64,000 bases of DNA from Kitasatospora terrestris (GCF_039542905.1 NZ_BAABIS010000001.1:8184001-8248000), one strand, 5' to 3'. Positions 47,901-57,072 are shown, counted from the first letter of the stretch. Translations and numbers: made by a program. Notes: generated from the letters alone by a model not told the origin.

Positions 47901-50351
47901 GTGACGGATGAGTCGGGCGATCGGCCCGTGCTGGAGGCCACGGTCGACCGCCTGCGGGCGGAGATCGAGGGGCTCCGGGCCGCCATGCGCACGCGCGGGG
48001 TGATCGAGATGGCCAAGGGCGTCCTGGTCGCCCGGCAGCAGTGCACCCCGGACGAGGCGTTCGCCCAGCTGTCCGCGGAGTCCCAGCGGCAGAACCGCCG
48101 ACTGGTCGAGGTCGCGGCCGACCTGCTGGGGGTCGCCGCGCCGCCCGAACCGCCCAGCGGGCCCCGCCGGACGACGACGCCACCGCTGCGCATCATGACC
48201 GAACACCCGCGGGCAGCCGGCCGGGCCGGTGCCGCCGCAGCGGGGGCGGGGCCCGCGTCCGGCCCCGACCCCGCGGCCCTGGACCGGGCCGCCCGCTTCC
48301 ACCTCGCCGCGTCCGCGCTCGCCACCGCCGAGACCCCCGACGACCTGGCCCGCAGACTGCACGAGGTGGCGCTGGCGACCCTCGGCGTGGGCGCCGTGGT
48401 GCTCGCCCTCCTCGAACCGGACGGAGCGCTCCGGCTGACCGGCAGCCACGGCGTCCCCGCGCAGCAGCTCAGCCAGTGGCAGCGGATCCCGCCCCGGACC
48501 GCCGTCCCGCTCACCGAGGCCGCCCACCGCGGCACCACCGTGTGGGTGCACGACCGGACCGAGTTCGCGGCCCGTTACCCGGACCTGCCCGGCGAGGACC
48601 TGATCCCCGGCCGCACGGTCTGCGCCCTCCCGCTGAGAACGGGCGGGCGGGTGATCGGCGCCATGAAGCTCGGCTGGCCCCGGGAGTACCGGACCGACCC
48701 GGCCGCCGCCGCGTACCTGGAGACGATCGCGCGGCTGGTCGCCGCCGAACTGCCCCGGGTCGTCGCCGACGCACAGCAGGGGACCGGTCATCGGGAGTCC
48801 GCCTCGACGCCGTGGTTCCGGGCGGTGCTGGACGGGCTGCTCGATCCCGTCCTGGTCCTCGGGGCCGTCCGCGAGACCGACGGCACCGTCGTCGACCTGG
48901 TCGTCGAGCACGCGAACACCGCCACCGTCGACCTCGCGGGGCGGGTCCGTGCCGACCTGGTCGGCCGCCGCCTCACCGAGCTCTACCCCGGCATGGTCGC
49001 CTCCGGGGTCTTCCGGCGGCTGCTCGACGTCGTCACGGGCATGGAGCCCTTTCGGGGCACGGCCGAGCGGTACGTGGAGAACGTCCAGGGCACCCTGCGG
49101 TCCTCCGTGATGACCCTGACCGCGGTGCCGTTCCTGGACGGCGCCCTGCTCAGCTGGCACGCCCACGACGAGCTGGACCGGAACGCCGCCCACCTGGAGC
49201 AGGCCCAGCGGCTGGCCCGGGTCGGCACCTGGAGCTGGCGGCCCGGCACGGACGCGCCGACCTGTTCCGCGGAGACCCTGCGACTGCTGGGTGTCACCGA
49301 CCGCGAGCCCGGGCCCGTGGAGGCCGGGCGCCTGCTCGCCGCCGTCGCCCCCGCCGACCGGCCCGCGGTCCGGGAGGCCGCCGAGGCGCTGCTGGCCGCG
49401 GGCGCCCCCGTCACCCTGGAGTTCGAGGTCCCCTCGGACACCGGCTTCCGCAGCCTCCGGGCGCTGGCCGAGGCGACCTCCGCCGGCGACGGGGTGGTCG
49501 CCGTCGACGGCGTCGTGCAGGACGTCACGCTCCGGCGGCGCACCGAGCAGGCCCTGTCGGCCGCCCGCGACCAGCTCGCCGAGCAGCGCCGCCGCACGGA
49601 CGAGGAACGGCACGTCGTCGAGGCCCTGCAGCGCGCCCTGATGGCGGCCCCCGCCGGGCCGCCCTCGGACCACGTGGAGTTCGCCGCCCGCTACGTTCCC
49701 GCCGAGCACGGCAGCAAGGTCGGGGGCGACTGGTACGACGTGCTGGAACTGCCCGACCGGACCGTCCTGTTCACCGTCGGCGACGTCTCAGGGCACGGCA
49801 TCGGGGCCGCCGCGGGCATGGCCCGGCTGCGGCACGCCCTGCGGGGCCTCGCCTACGACGGGGGCGACCCCGCGCAGATCCTCGGACGGCTCAACCGGAT
49901 GCTCTGCCACGAGCACGCGGACTTCATCGCCACCGTTCTGTGCGGCCGGCTCGACCCCCGGACCGGACGGCTCGTCTGGGCCCGGGCCGGCCACCTGCCG
50001 CCCGTCGTGGTCGGCCACGACGGCACCGCGCACGCCCTCGGACAACCGGACGGCCTGGTCCTCGGCGTGGTGCCGACCGCGCGCTACGCCACTGCCGAGA
50101 CGGTCCTGGAACCGGGTCGGACGCTGGTGCTGTACACCGACGGCGTGGTGGAACGGCGCGGCAGCGAACTCGGTGCCGGCGTGACGCGGCTGCTGCGCGC
50201 CCTGGACGAGTACCGGGCACCCGACCTGGAAGGCCGCCTCGACCACGTCCTGCGCCGGCTGGGCCTGCCCAACCCGCTCGACGACGCCTGCCTGGTCGCC
50301 CTGCGGCTGCGCCGGGCCGCGTCGTCCGACGACACCGGGCGCACCGCGTGA
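47901..50351 (+). CDS. ANTAR-GAF-PAS-PAS-SpoIIE phosphatase fusion protein
   Basis: An 816-residue protein: ANTAR (about 22-77; RTRGVIEMAKGVLVARQQ), GAF (about 120-290; CALPLRTGGRVIGAMKLG), PAS (about 300-410), a second PAS (about 420-555; VGTWSWRPG), and a SpoIIE/PP2C domain (about 585-805) with GGDWYDVLEL, VGDVSGHGIGAAAGM, LVLYTDGVVERRG and NPLDDACLV. It joins an RNA-binding antitermination domain to an anti-antisigma phosphatase. It starts at GTG with GGGAGG about 9 nt upstream. It is likely to act on STAS antagonists that control a sigma factor, possibly the one at the right edge. Confidence 0.9.
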   Translation: MTDESGDRPVLEATVDRLRAEIEGLRAAMRTRGVIEMAKGVLVARQQCTPDEAFAQLSAESQRQNRRLVEVAADLLGVAAPPEPPSGPRRTTTPPLRIMTEHPRAAGRAGAAAAGAGPASGPDPAALDRAARFHLAASALATAETPDDLARRLHEVALATLGVGAVVLALLEPDGALRLTGSHGVPAQQLSQWQRIPPRTAVPLTEAAHRGTTVWVHDRTEFAARYPDLPGEDLIPGRTVCALPLRTGGRVIGAMKLGWPREYRTDPAAAAYLETIARLVAAELPRVVADAQQGTGHRESASTPWFRAVLDGLLDPVLVLGAVRETDGTVVDLVVEHANTATVDLAGRVRADLVGRRLTELYPGMVASGVFRRLLDVVTGMEPFRGTAERYVENVQGTLRSSVMTLTAVPFLDGALLSWHAHDELDRNAAHLEQAQRLARVGTWSWRPGTDAPTCSAETLRLLGVTDREPGPVEAGRLLAAVAPADRPAVREAAEALLAAGAPVTLEFEVPSDTGFRSLRALAEATSAGDGVVAVDGVVQDVTLRRRTEQALSAARDQLAEQRRRTDEERHVVEALQRALMAAPAGPPSDHVEFAARYVPAEHGSKVGGDWYDVLELPDRTVLFTVGDVSGHGIGAAAGMARLRHALRGLAYDGGDPAQILGRLNRMLCHEHADFIATVLCGRLDPRTGRLVWARAGHLPPVVVGHDGTAHALGQPDGLVLGVVPTARYATAETVLEPGRTLVLYTDGVVERRGSELGAGVTRLLRALDEYRAPDLEGRLDHVLRRLGLPNPLDDACLVALRLRRAASSDDTGRTA

Positions 50352-50377
50352 CCGCCGCCGCGCGGCGCGCCGGACGC

Positions 50378-50605
50378 TCAGTCGCCGGAGGCGGCGGCGA
50401 TGCACTCCACGTCGATCTGGTCGCTGAGCTGGCGCAGCACGCCCGCCAGGGCCAGCACCGTACCGGGGTCCAGGCCCGCATCGGCGTCCTCGGTCCACCG
50501 CTCCCACTCGTCGGCCAGTGCGCGCATCAGCCCGGTCAGCTGGACCGCCGGTACGACCAACCCGGTGTCCAGCCCACTGATCAGCGGCAGGCTCAGCCGT
50601 CCCAT
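50378..50605 (-). CDS. Hypothetical 75-aa protein
   Basis: The start is ATG 50605 with AGGAGG 8-9 nt upstream: MGRLSLPLISGLDTGLVVP, then EWERWTEDADAGLDP and helices (TVLALAGVLRQLSDQIDVECIAA). It is a small Leu/Ala-rich protein without a known family. It has one Cys in VECIAA. A sigma-B-like GTTT-N15-GGGCAC promoter lies about 55 nt upstream. Confidence 0.6.
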   Translation of the reverse strand: MGRLSLPLISGLDTGLVVPAVQLTGLMRALADEWERWTEDADAGLDPGTVLALAGVLRQLSDQIDVECIAAASGD

Positions 50606-50657
50606 GGTCCTCACCTCCTGGGGATCGCGCCCGCATCCTTACCCCCTCGACCGGCGT

Positions 50658-50682
50658 GTGCCCTCGCGACCCGGGTGAAAAC
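50658..50682 (-). promoter_or_regulatory. Sigma-B-like promoter of the gene at 50605
   Basis: Minus-strand GTTT (50682-50679), 15 bases, GGGCAC (50663-50658). Confidence 0.45.
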
Positions 50683-50746
50683 CCGCATGCCCGAGCCTCC
50701 ACCGGGGCAGACGCCCGGCGGTCCGAACGGCGACGAAGGAGCGACA

Positions 50747-50914
50747 GTGGCAGTGGGCAACGCGCAGGATCCCGCGGGGATCCCGGATCGGGGTACGGCC
50801 GTGTGGGGCCTGCTCGGCCGCCGGGTGCGCGGCGACCTCGGACGTCTCCGGGCCTACCTGGAGCGGCGCGGCCGGAGGAACGGGGCGGACCGTGGCCGGA
50901 CCACCCCGGCCTGA
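50747..50914 (+). CDS. Small basic protein (55 aa)
   Basis: The start is GTG 50747 with AAGGAG 5 nt upstream; an ATG at 50687 would extend it by 20 residues. VAVGNAQDPAGIPDRGT, then WGLLGRRVRGDLGRLRAYLERRG ends in basic residues. A short amphipathic helix is possible. The frame overlaps the start of the AI-2E transporter gene by 23 nt in another frame. Confidence 0.4.
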   Translation: MAVGNAQDPAGIPDRGTAVWGLLGRRVRGDLGRLRAYLERRGRRNGADRGRTTPA

Positions 50915-52061
50915 CCGGCGCCGTCCGGTCCGCGCCCCGCTCGGCAGCCGCCGGCCACGGACTGTCGGAAGCCCGTACCGCCGGGTCGTCGTCCGCGACG
51001 GCTCCGGTGACCGGACCGGTCCCGGACTGCGGCGAACCGCCGGGTACGCCTGGCGGCTGCTCGCGGTGGGCGCTGCCGCCTACGCCGCGTACGTGGTGCT
51101 CGGACGGCTCGAACTGCCGGTCGTCGCCCTCTTCCTGGCCCTGGTCATCACCTCGGTGCTACGGCCGCTGACCGACCTGCTGGCCCGCAGGATGCCCCGG
51201 GCGCTCGCCGTGCTGTTCACCCTGCTCGGCGCGGCGCTGGTGCTGGTCGGCCTCGGCTTCGCCGTCGGCTCGGCCGTCGCCGCCGAATCCGACCGGCTCG
51301 GCACGGAGATCCACGGCGGCGTCGACCGGATCGAACACTGGCTGGCCGGCTCGCCCTTCCACCTCAAGGCCGGCTCGGTGAGCGACCTGCAGCACCGGAT
51401 CAGCAGCTTCGTCGCCGAGCACCGCGGCCAGCTGATCGACACCGCGCTCAACAGCGCCGGACGGCTGGTCGAGGCCGGTACCGTCCTCGCGCTGGCGCTC
51501 TTCTGCTCGGCCTTCTTCCTGCACTCCGGCGAACGGATGTGGGGCTGGGCGCAGCAGCAGCTCGGCCCCCGCGCCGGATCCACCTGGGGCCGGGTCGGCC
51601 GCACCGGCTGGCGGACCTTCGCCGGCTACACCCGCGGCCTGTTCCTGATCGCCGGCACCAACGCGATCCTGGTCGGCATCGGCCTGCTGGTGCTGCGGGT
51701 GCCGCTCGCGCTGCCGCTGATGCTGCTGGAGTTCTTCGCCGCCTTCGTCCCGCTGATCGGCTCACCCGTCGCCCTGGCCGTCGCCGCCCTGGTCGCCCTC
51801 GCCACCCGGGGACCGGTCGTGGCCCTGCTGGTCCTCGCCCTGATCGTGGTGATCGGCCAGATCGAGGGCCACCTGCTGCACCCGCTGGTGATGAGCTGGG
51901 CCGTGCGGATCCACCCCGTCGCGGTCGCCCTGTCCGTCGCCGCGGGAGCCGTCCTCGGCGGCGTGATCGGCGCCGCCCTCGCCGTCCCGGCGGTCTCCGT
52001 CGCCTGGGCCGTCCGCCAGGAGCTGCGCGCCCCGCCGGACCACCGCCGCTCCGGCCGGTGA
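50892..52061 (+). CDS. AI-2E family transporter
   Basis: A 389-residue membrane protein with about seven or eight helices, including LELPVVALFLALVITSVLRPL, RTFAGYTRGLFLIAGTNAILVGIG, LLEFFAAFVPLIGSP and the conserved GQIEGHLLHPLVM. The family (YdiK/TqsA-like) exports AI-2 or acts as a Na+/H+ antiporter. The first 50 residues are Arg/Pro-rich and may not belong to the protein; the exact start is uncertain. It follows the small basic gene directly. Confidence 0.88.
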   Translation: MAGPPRPDRRRPVRAPLGSRRPRTVGSPYRRVVVRDGSGDRTGPGLRRTAGYAWRLLAVGAAAYAAYVVLGRLELPVVALFLALVITSVLRPLTDLLARRMPRALAVLFTLLGAALVLVGLGFAVGSAVAAESDRLGTEIHGGVDRIEHWLAGSPFHLKAGSVSDLQHRISSFVAEHRGQLIDTALNSAGRLVEAGTVLALALFCSAFFLHSGERMWGWAQQQLGPRAGSTWGRVGRTGWRTFAGYTRGLFLIAGTNAILVGIGLLVLRVPLALPLMLLEFFAAFVPLIGSPVALAVAALVALATRGPVVALLVLALIVVIGQIEGHLLHPLVMSWAVRIHPVAVALSVAAGAVLGGVIGAALAVPAVSVAWAVRQELRAPPDHRRSGR

Positions 52062-52069
52062 CGGGTCGG

Positions 52070-52333
52070 TCAGCGGTGGTGGGCCGCGGGGGTGCCGAGG
52101 AGGTGGAGGACGAAGCCGCGGGCGGTGGGGTCCGCGGTGTCCGGGCGGACGATCCGGCCGAGGCCCGGGCCGCGGGCGTCGTCGAGGTCGGCGGAGCCGC
52201 AGGTGCCGCAGAGCAGGCGCTGCCCGGAGTGCGGGGTGCGGCACCAGCGGCAGCGCTGGTGGGGCACGACGGGGGTGGGGGTGATGATCCGATTGGACTG
52301 CGCGTCCCGACGGCGGGCCGTGGCGGTCGACAC
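52070..52333 (-). CDS. Small zinc-ribbon protein
   Basis: An 87-residue protein with two CxxC pairs (RCRWCRTPHSG and LLCGTCGSA) forming a zinc ribbon, followed by VRPDTADPTARGFVLHLLG. This resembles the N-terminal zinc-ribbon of Zn-ribbon/OB-fold proteins (DUF35-like), here without the OB domain. It starts at a GTG with weak SD. Its role is unknown; it is 36 bp downstream of the PucR-family regulator gene. Confidence 0.7.
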   Translation of the reverse strand: MSTATARRRDAQSNRIITPTPVVPHQRCRWCRTPHSGQRLLCGTCGSADLDDARGPGLGRIVRPDTADPTARGFVLHLLGTPAAHHR

Positions 52334-52369
52334 CGCCCTCGGCGGGGGAGGTGTGGGCCGGGCACATGA

Positions 52370-53608
52370 TCAGGCGACGGGCGGGCCGGGGCGTCCTGCG
52401 GCGGCGTCGAGGGCGGCGAGGGCGGCGGTGAGGGTGATGCCGCCGTGGTGGTCGGCGGGGCCGAGGCCGGTGAGGGCGGCGATCCGGCGCAGCCGGTAGT
52501 CGACGGTGTTGGGATGGATGTGCTGCCGGGCGGCGACCTCGCGGCGGTTGTGGCCGCACTCCAGGTAGAGCCGCAGGGTGGGCAGCAGGTCGGGGTGGGC
52601 GGCGAGCGGGGCGAGCAGCGCGGCGAGCCGGTCTCGGGCGGCGCCGGGGCGGGTGAGCTGGTGCTCGACGAGGAGGTCGTCCAGCCGGTACGCGCCGGGC
52701 GGGCGGCGGAAGACGAGGGCGGTGTCCCTGACCTCGGCGGCCAGCCGGGCGGCGTCGGCCACCCGTTCGGGCGGGCCGGCCGCGGCGCCGGCGGTGATCG
52801 GGACGTTCGCGGCGCGGCCGAGGTCGGCGAGGACGGTGTCCAGCCAGGCCCGCTGCTCGGCGTCCGGGTCGGTGCGGGGGAGCAGCGCGAGGCCTTCGCC
52901 GGCGGTGAGCCGGGCGAGGACGGGGGCCCCGGTGATCCGGTCGAGTTCGGCGCGGATCCGGCGGATCTTGCGCCGGGCGGCGACCTCGCCGTCGACGTCC
53001 TCGCGCGCCTCGTCGCGGTGGGTGCCGATGGCCAGGCTCAGCACCAGGTAGGCGGGCGGCAGGGCGGTGCCGGTGCGGGCGGCGACGGTGCGGATGTCGG
53101 CGCCGATGAGCAGCGCGGCGAGCATGGTGTGCCGGGCGGCGCCGCTCTCGCCGACCTGGGCCTGCCGCTCCTCCAGGTAGCCGGCGGTGACCTCGGCGAC
53201 GGTGACGCGCAGCCCGGTGAGCAGCGCCCGGTAGGCGAAGCCGACCTGTTCGGGCGGGAGCTGGGTGCCGAGGAAGTCGACGCAGACCTGCGCGCCGAGG
53301 TAGTAGGCGTCGACCACCGCCTCGATCGGCACGCCCTCCTCGGCCCGGCGGGCGGCCGAGGCGCGCTGGAAGGCCCGCCACTCGGGTTCCAGCGGCCGGC
53401 CGGTGCGCAGGGACTGGGCGATGCCGCGCAGGCTCTGCTCGGTGACCCGGCGGACGTCCCGTTCCAGTTGCTCGCCGGGCAGCCGCCGGTAGACGGGCTG
53501 CTCGGCGATCAGGCGGGCGGTGATCTCCTCCTGCAGCCGGGGCAGTTCGGCCAGCATCCGTTCGGCCATGGTCGGGCCGAGGGTCTCGTCGGGATTGTGC
53601 TCGGTCAC
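52370..53608 (-). CDS. PucR/CdaR-family transcriptional regulator
   Basis: A 412-residue regulator. The N-terminal helical region (about 35-170) resembles a sensor/dimerisation domain and the central GGDEF-like domain (about 175-290) is degenerate. The C-terminal PucR HTH_30 domain includes LLPTLRLYLECGHNRREVAARQHIHPNTVDYRL. GGAAGG lies about 10 nt before the GTG. The regulated genes are unknown. It precedes the zinc-ribbon gene by 36 bp, so the two may be one operon. Confidence 0.9.
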   Translation of the reverse strand: MTEHNPDETLGPTMAERMLAELPRLQEEITARLIAEQPVYRRLPGEQLERDVRRVTEQSLRGIAQSLRTGRPLEPEWRAFQRASAARRAEEGVPIEAVVDAYYLGAQVCVDFLGTQLPPEQVGFAYRALLTGLRVTVAEVTAGYLEERQAQVGESGAARHTMLAALLIGADIRTVAARTGTALPPAYLVLSLAIGTHRDEAREDVDGEVAARRKIRRIRAELDRITGAPVLARLTAGEGLALLPRTDPDAEQRAWLDTVLADLGRAANVPITAGAAAGPPERVADAARLAAEVRDTALVFRRPPGAYRLDDLLVEHQLTRPGAARDRLAALLAPLAAHPDLLPTLRLYLECGHNRREVAARQHIHPNTVDYRLRRIAALTGLGPADHHGGITLTAALAALDAAAGRPGPPVA

Positions 53609-53763
53609 AGGCGGTGCCTTCCTCGGGGTCGGCGTACGGCGTTCCGGGGGCTGACAGGGCGTCATCCTAGGGGCGGCTCCGGACGGGGGAGCCCCGTCGT
53701 GGGGCAGGGTGCCGAGGGCGGCACGCGGGGCGGCGGCGGGTGACAGGCGCGGCGGCGGTCGGC

Positions 53764-53777
53764 TGTGACGCGTCACA
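53764..53777. promoter_or_regulatory. 14-bp perfect palindrome TGTGACGCGTCACA
   Basis: A perfect palindrome between the PucR-family gene and the divergent lipase gene, with TGTGA/TCACA half-sites separated by 4 bases. It is a plausible regulator site; the binding protein is unknown. Confidence 0.5.
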
Positions 53778-53881
53778 ACGGGGCGGGCGGAAACTCTGGG
53801 CGCCGTCCCGGTGCCGCGGCGGCTCCTGCGGCCGCAGGATGGTCTCCCGTCGAGGCCGCACCCGTCCGAAGGAGTCCGCAG

Positions 53882-54814
53882 GTGTCACCCTCCGTCCCGC
53901 CGACCGGAGCCGTCCCGCCGGCCGGAGCCGGCCACCGCGCCGAGGCAGTCCGCACCGCCGAGGTCGTCCGCGGCCGCGACGGCACGCCGGTCACCGTGCA
54001 CCGCTGGACGCCCGCGGGCCGGCCTCGCGGGGTGGTGCAGCTCTCCCACGGGGTCGGCGAGCACGCCCGGCGCTACGACCACCTGGCCCGTACGCTGGCC
54101 GGCGCGGGCTGGGCCGTCCAGGGGCAGGACCACCGCGGCCACGGCCTGACGGCGGCGCACAGCGAGGCGTTCGGCCGGATCGGCGCGCAGGGCTGGGCCG
54201 GTCTGGTGGACGACCTCGACCTGCTGGTCGAGCGGGCCCACCGGGACCTCCCCGGGCTGCCGGTCGTCCTGCTGGGGCACAGCACGGGCAGCTTCGCCGC
54301 GCAGCAGTACGTGCTGGACCGCGGCGACCGGATCGCCGGCCTGGTGCTCTCCGGCACCACGCTGCTGGACGTCCTGGAACCGCTGGTCGACCTCGACCTG
54401 CCGCCGGACCTGTCGGTGTTCAACGCGCCGTTCGCGCCCGCGCGCACCCCGTTCGACTGGCTCTCCCGCGACGAGGCGCAGGTCGACGCCTACCTGGCCG
54501 ACCCGGCCTGCGGGTTCGGCCTCGACCCGGCCGCCAACCGGGCGATGTTCACCGCCGCCCGGGCCTTCGCCGACCCCGGCCGGCTCGCCGGGATCCGGCC
54601 CGACCTGCCCGTCCACCTCACCGTCGGCGAGGCCGACCCGCTGCACGGCGGCCTCGCGCTGGTCCGGACGCTGGTCGAGCGGCTGCACGCCGCCGGCCTG
54701 ACCGACGTCACGCTGCGGGTCTGGCCGGGCGCCCGGCACGAGGTGCTGAACGAGACCGTCCGCGCCGAGGTGGAGGCCGATCTGCTCGCCTTCGTGGAGC
54801 GGGTCGGCAGCTGA
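53882..54814 (+). CDS. Alpha/beta hydrolase, monoglyceride lipase/lysophospholipase type
   Basis: A 310-residue hydrolase. The oxyanion-hole block LSHGVGEHARRYDHLA, the elbow GHSTGS with nucleophile Ser, the acid in VGEADPLHG and the catalytic His in ARHEVLNET fit the MGL family. The start is GTG 53882 with AAGGAG 8 nt upstream. Its first 25 residues are Pro/Ala-rich. A lipid substrate is probable. A 14-bp palindrome lies about 105 nt upstream. Confidence 0.92.
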   Translation: MSPSVPPTGAVPPAGAGHRAEAVRTAEVVRGRDGTPVTVHRWTPAGRPRGVVQLSHGVGEHARRYDHLARTLAGAGWAVQGQDHRGHGLTAAHSEAFGRIGAQGWAGLVDDLDLLVERAHRDLPGLPVVLLGHSTGSFAAQQYVLDRGDRIAGLVLSGTTLLDVLEPLVDLDLPPDLSVFNAPFAPARTPFDWLSRDEAQVDAYLADPACGFGLDPAANRAMFTAARAFADPGRLAGIRPDLPVHLTVGEADPLHGGLALVRTLVERLHAAGLTDVTLRVWPGARHEVLNETVRAEVEADLLAFVERVGS

Positions 54815-54857
54815 CCGCCCGCCTGCCCGTCGGGCCCGGTGGCCGCCCGCCTGCCTG

Positions 54858-55559
54858 TCAGGACCGGTGGCCGACCAGTCCGGCCACCGGCGGGCGGGCC
54901 AGCAGACTGTCGTCCAGGGCGTGCAGCAGGGTGGCGACGTCCGCGTGGACCTCGGCCGCGCCGGCGGCCCGCAGCTCGCGGGAGCACAGGCCGCCGCTCT
55001 CCACCGCCACGCAGCGCACCCCCGCCCGCCCGGCGGCCCGCACGTCCCACACCGCGTCGCCGACGAAGACGGACCGCTCCGCGACGCCGTCGACCCGCTC
55101 CAGGGCCGCGTGCACCAGGTCAGGTGCGGGCTTGCTCGCGGCCACGTCGTCCGCGGTGGTCACCGCCGCCAGCGCGTCGTCCACCTCCAGCGCCCGGCGG
55201 AGCGCCTCCGCCTCGCGCGCGGACGCCGACGTGGCCAGCACCACCCGCCAGCCGCGCCGCGCGCACTCGCGCAGCAGCTCGGCGGCGCCGGGGAAGGGCC
55301 GCAGCGACGGCCAGGACCTCGCCCACAGCGCCAGGTGCGCGGCGGTGACCGCCTCGTCGTCGTCCCGCCTGCGGTCCTCGCCCAGCAGGTGGTCGAGCAG
55401 CTGGTCGGCGCCCATGCCGACGGCGCGGTGCACGCGGGCGGCGTCCACGTCGTGGCCGTACTGCCGCAGCGCCTCCCACCAGGCGAGGGTGTGCAGGTAC
55501 GCGGTGTCCACCAGGGTGCCGTCCACGTCGAACAGGGCGGCCGCCGGGCCCTCGCTCAT
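54858..55559 (-). CDS. HAD-superfamily hydrolase (phosphoglycolate phosphatase-like)
   Basis: A 233-residue HAD phosphatase. Motif I is FDVDGTLVD (Asp11, Asp13), the cap (about 20-85) follows, motif II is VVLATSA, motif III is ASKPAPDL with Lys, and motif IV is VFVGDAVWDV. It resembles the Gph/PgmB subfamily. GGAGG lies 8-9 nt before the ATG. A GTGT-N15-GGGTAG promoter lies about 35 nt upstream. The substrate is unknown. Confidence 0.9.
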   Translation of the reverse strand: MSEGPAAALFDVDGTLVDTAYLHTLAWWEALRQYGHDVDAARVHRAVGMGADQLLDHLLGEDRRRDDDEAVTAAHLALWARSWPSLRPFPGAAELLRECARRGWRVVLATSASAREAEALRRALEVDDALAAVTTADDVAASKPAPDLVHAALERVDGVAERSVFVGDAVWDVRAAGRAGVRCVAVESGGLCSRELRAAGAAEVHADVATLLHALDDSLLARPPVAGLVGHRS

Positions 55560-55591
55560 CGTTCCGCCTCCTCCGTACCGGGGCCCGGCGT

Positions 55592-55616
55592 CTACCCGGT
55601 GCGGCGGGAGGCACAC
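55592..55616 (-). promoter_or_regulatory. Sigma-B-like promoter of the HAD gene at 55559
   Basis: Minus-strand GTGT (55616-55613), 15 bases, GGGTAG (55597-55592). Confidence 0.5.
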
Positions 55617-55725
55617 CGGGTTCCCCGGCCGCCCCGCCGGTTCGGGGTGCGGCGGGTCCCGCTGCCCCGGCTGCTGATCGGCCGCAACGGCCGGAGGAGC
55701 CGACGCTCGGCCGTCCTGCGGGCGG

Positions 55726-56961
55726 TCACGCCCGCACGGACTCGGGGGCCGGGTCGGGCAGCGGGGCCGGGGGCTCGCGGCGGGGGAGCAGCAGCGGGGT
55801 GGCCAGCAGCAGGACGCCCGCCAGGGCGACGGCCGGGCGCGGGCCGAGCAGGACGCCCAAGGCGCCCCAGCCGGCGGTCAGCAGCGCGGTCGCGGCCCGG
55901 GTCGTCACCGACCAGGCGGTGAGCGTGCGGGCCACCCGGTCGGCCGGGGTGCGGTGCAGCCGGTAGGTGGCGCAGAGCGGGTTGAAGACGCCGCAGCTCA
56001 GGATCAGTCCGAACTCGACGGCCATCACCAGCAGCAGCCCGCCGGTGCCCGGACCGACGAGGGCCAGCCCGACCGGCCAGACCGCGCGCACCGCCCCGGC
56101 GGCGGCCAGCACCCGGCGCTGCCCGAACCGGGCGGCCAGCGGACGGGCCAGCCGCGCGCCCAGCAGCCCGCCGAGCGAGGGCACGGCGAAGGCGAGCCCG
56201 TACTGCCACGGCGCGAAACCGAGCCGACCGAGCATCAGCACGGCCAGCAGCGGCTCGGCGGCCAGCACCAGGCCGTTGAAGAGCACGGTGTTGACGAACA
56301 GCGGCCGCAGCGCCCGGTCGGCGAGCAGGTGGCGCCAGCCGTCGAGCAGCCCCGCGGCCCGCGGCCGCTCCGCGTCCCGGCACGGGGGCGGCGGCTCCTC
56401 GCCGCGCGCCAGGCGGATGCCCGCGGCGGACAGCAGGTAGCTGACCGCGTCGGCCGCGACCGTCGCCACCGGCCCGAGCAGCCCGATCGCCGCGCCGCCG
56501 AGCGGCGGCCCGACGATCGTGGCGGTCCACGCCGTCGACTCGAACCCGGCATTGGCGAGGAGCAGCTCCTCGCCCGGCAGCACCGACTTCAGGTACGCGC
56601 CCGAGGCGGCGCGGAAGGTGAGGTCGGCCGCCGCGACGACCGCCGAGACCAGCAGCAGCTGGACGAAGGCGAGCACCCCGAGCGCGTACGCCGCGGGGAC
56701 GGTCAGCAGCGCCGCGCACCGCACCAGGTCCGCCCCGACCAGCACCGGCCGCTTCCGGCGGAACTCCACCCACGGCCCGAGCGGCACCGCCGCCACCGCG
56801 CCCACCGCCGCCCCCACCGAGGCGAGCGCGGCGACCTCGGCCGGTCCGGCGTGCAGCACCCGGACGGCGATCAGCGGGAACGCGCCGAACGCCAGCCAGG
56901 TGCCGAGCGCACTCGACCCGTACGCGCTCCACAGCCACCCGAAGCGCAGCCCGCCGCTCAC
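55726..56961 (-). CDS. MFS transporter
   Basis: A 411-residue major facilitator with about twelve helices. It begins VSGGLRFGWLWSAYGSSALGTWLAFGAFPL, and the region PLGPWVEFRRKRPVL fits the MFS loop-2/3 motif. The start is GTG 56961 with GGAGG 8 nt upstream; a 15-codon longer start (57006) is less likely. It resembles multidrug or metabolite exporters of the MFS_3 (ENTS-like) type. It is divergent from a LysR regulator with a palindromic site between them. Confidence 0.88.
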   Translation of the reverse strand: MSGGLRFGWLWSAYGSSALGTWLAFGAFPLIAVRVLHAGPAEVAALASVGAAVGAVAAVPLGPWVEFRRKRPVLVGADLVRCAALLTVPAAYALGVLAFVQLLLVSAVVAAADLTFRAASGAYLKSVLPGEELLLANAGFESTAWTATIVGPPLGGAAIGLLGPVATVAADAVSYLLSAAGIRLARGEEPPPPCRDAERPRAAGLLDGWRHLLADRALRPLFVNTVLFNGLVLAAEPLLAVLMLGRLGFAPWQYGLAFAVPSLGGLLGARLARPLAARFGQRRVLAAAGAVRAVWPVGLALVGPGTGGLLLVMAVEFGLILSCGVFNPLCATYRLHRTPADRVARTLTAWSVTTRAATALLTAGWGALGVLLGPRPAVALAGVLLLATPLLLPRREPPAPLPDPAPESVRA

Positions 56962-57055
56962 ACCCGCCACCTCCTTCCGCCACAACCGGTACGCGACCGG
57001 AAGCATCCAACCGGCCGACCGTTCCGCAGATCAAACAACCGCGGGGCCACCGAGC

Positions 57056-57072
57056 CACAACCGGTGGTTGTG
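57056..57072. promoter_or_regulatory. LysR-site candidate: CACAACC-GGT-GGTTGTG
   Basis: A perfect 7-bp inverted repeat with a 3-base centre, 16 nt before the LysR ATG. It lies close to the LysR start and may be autoregulatory. A related half-site (CCACAACCGGT) occurs near 56982. Confidence 0.55.
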
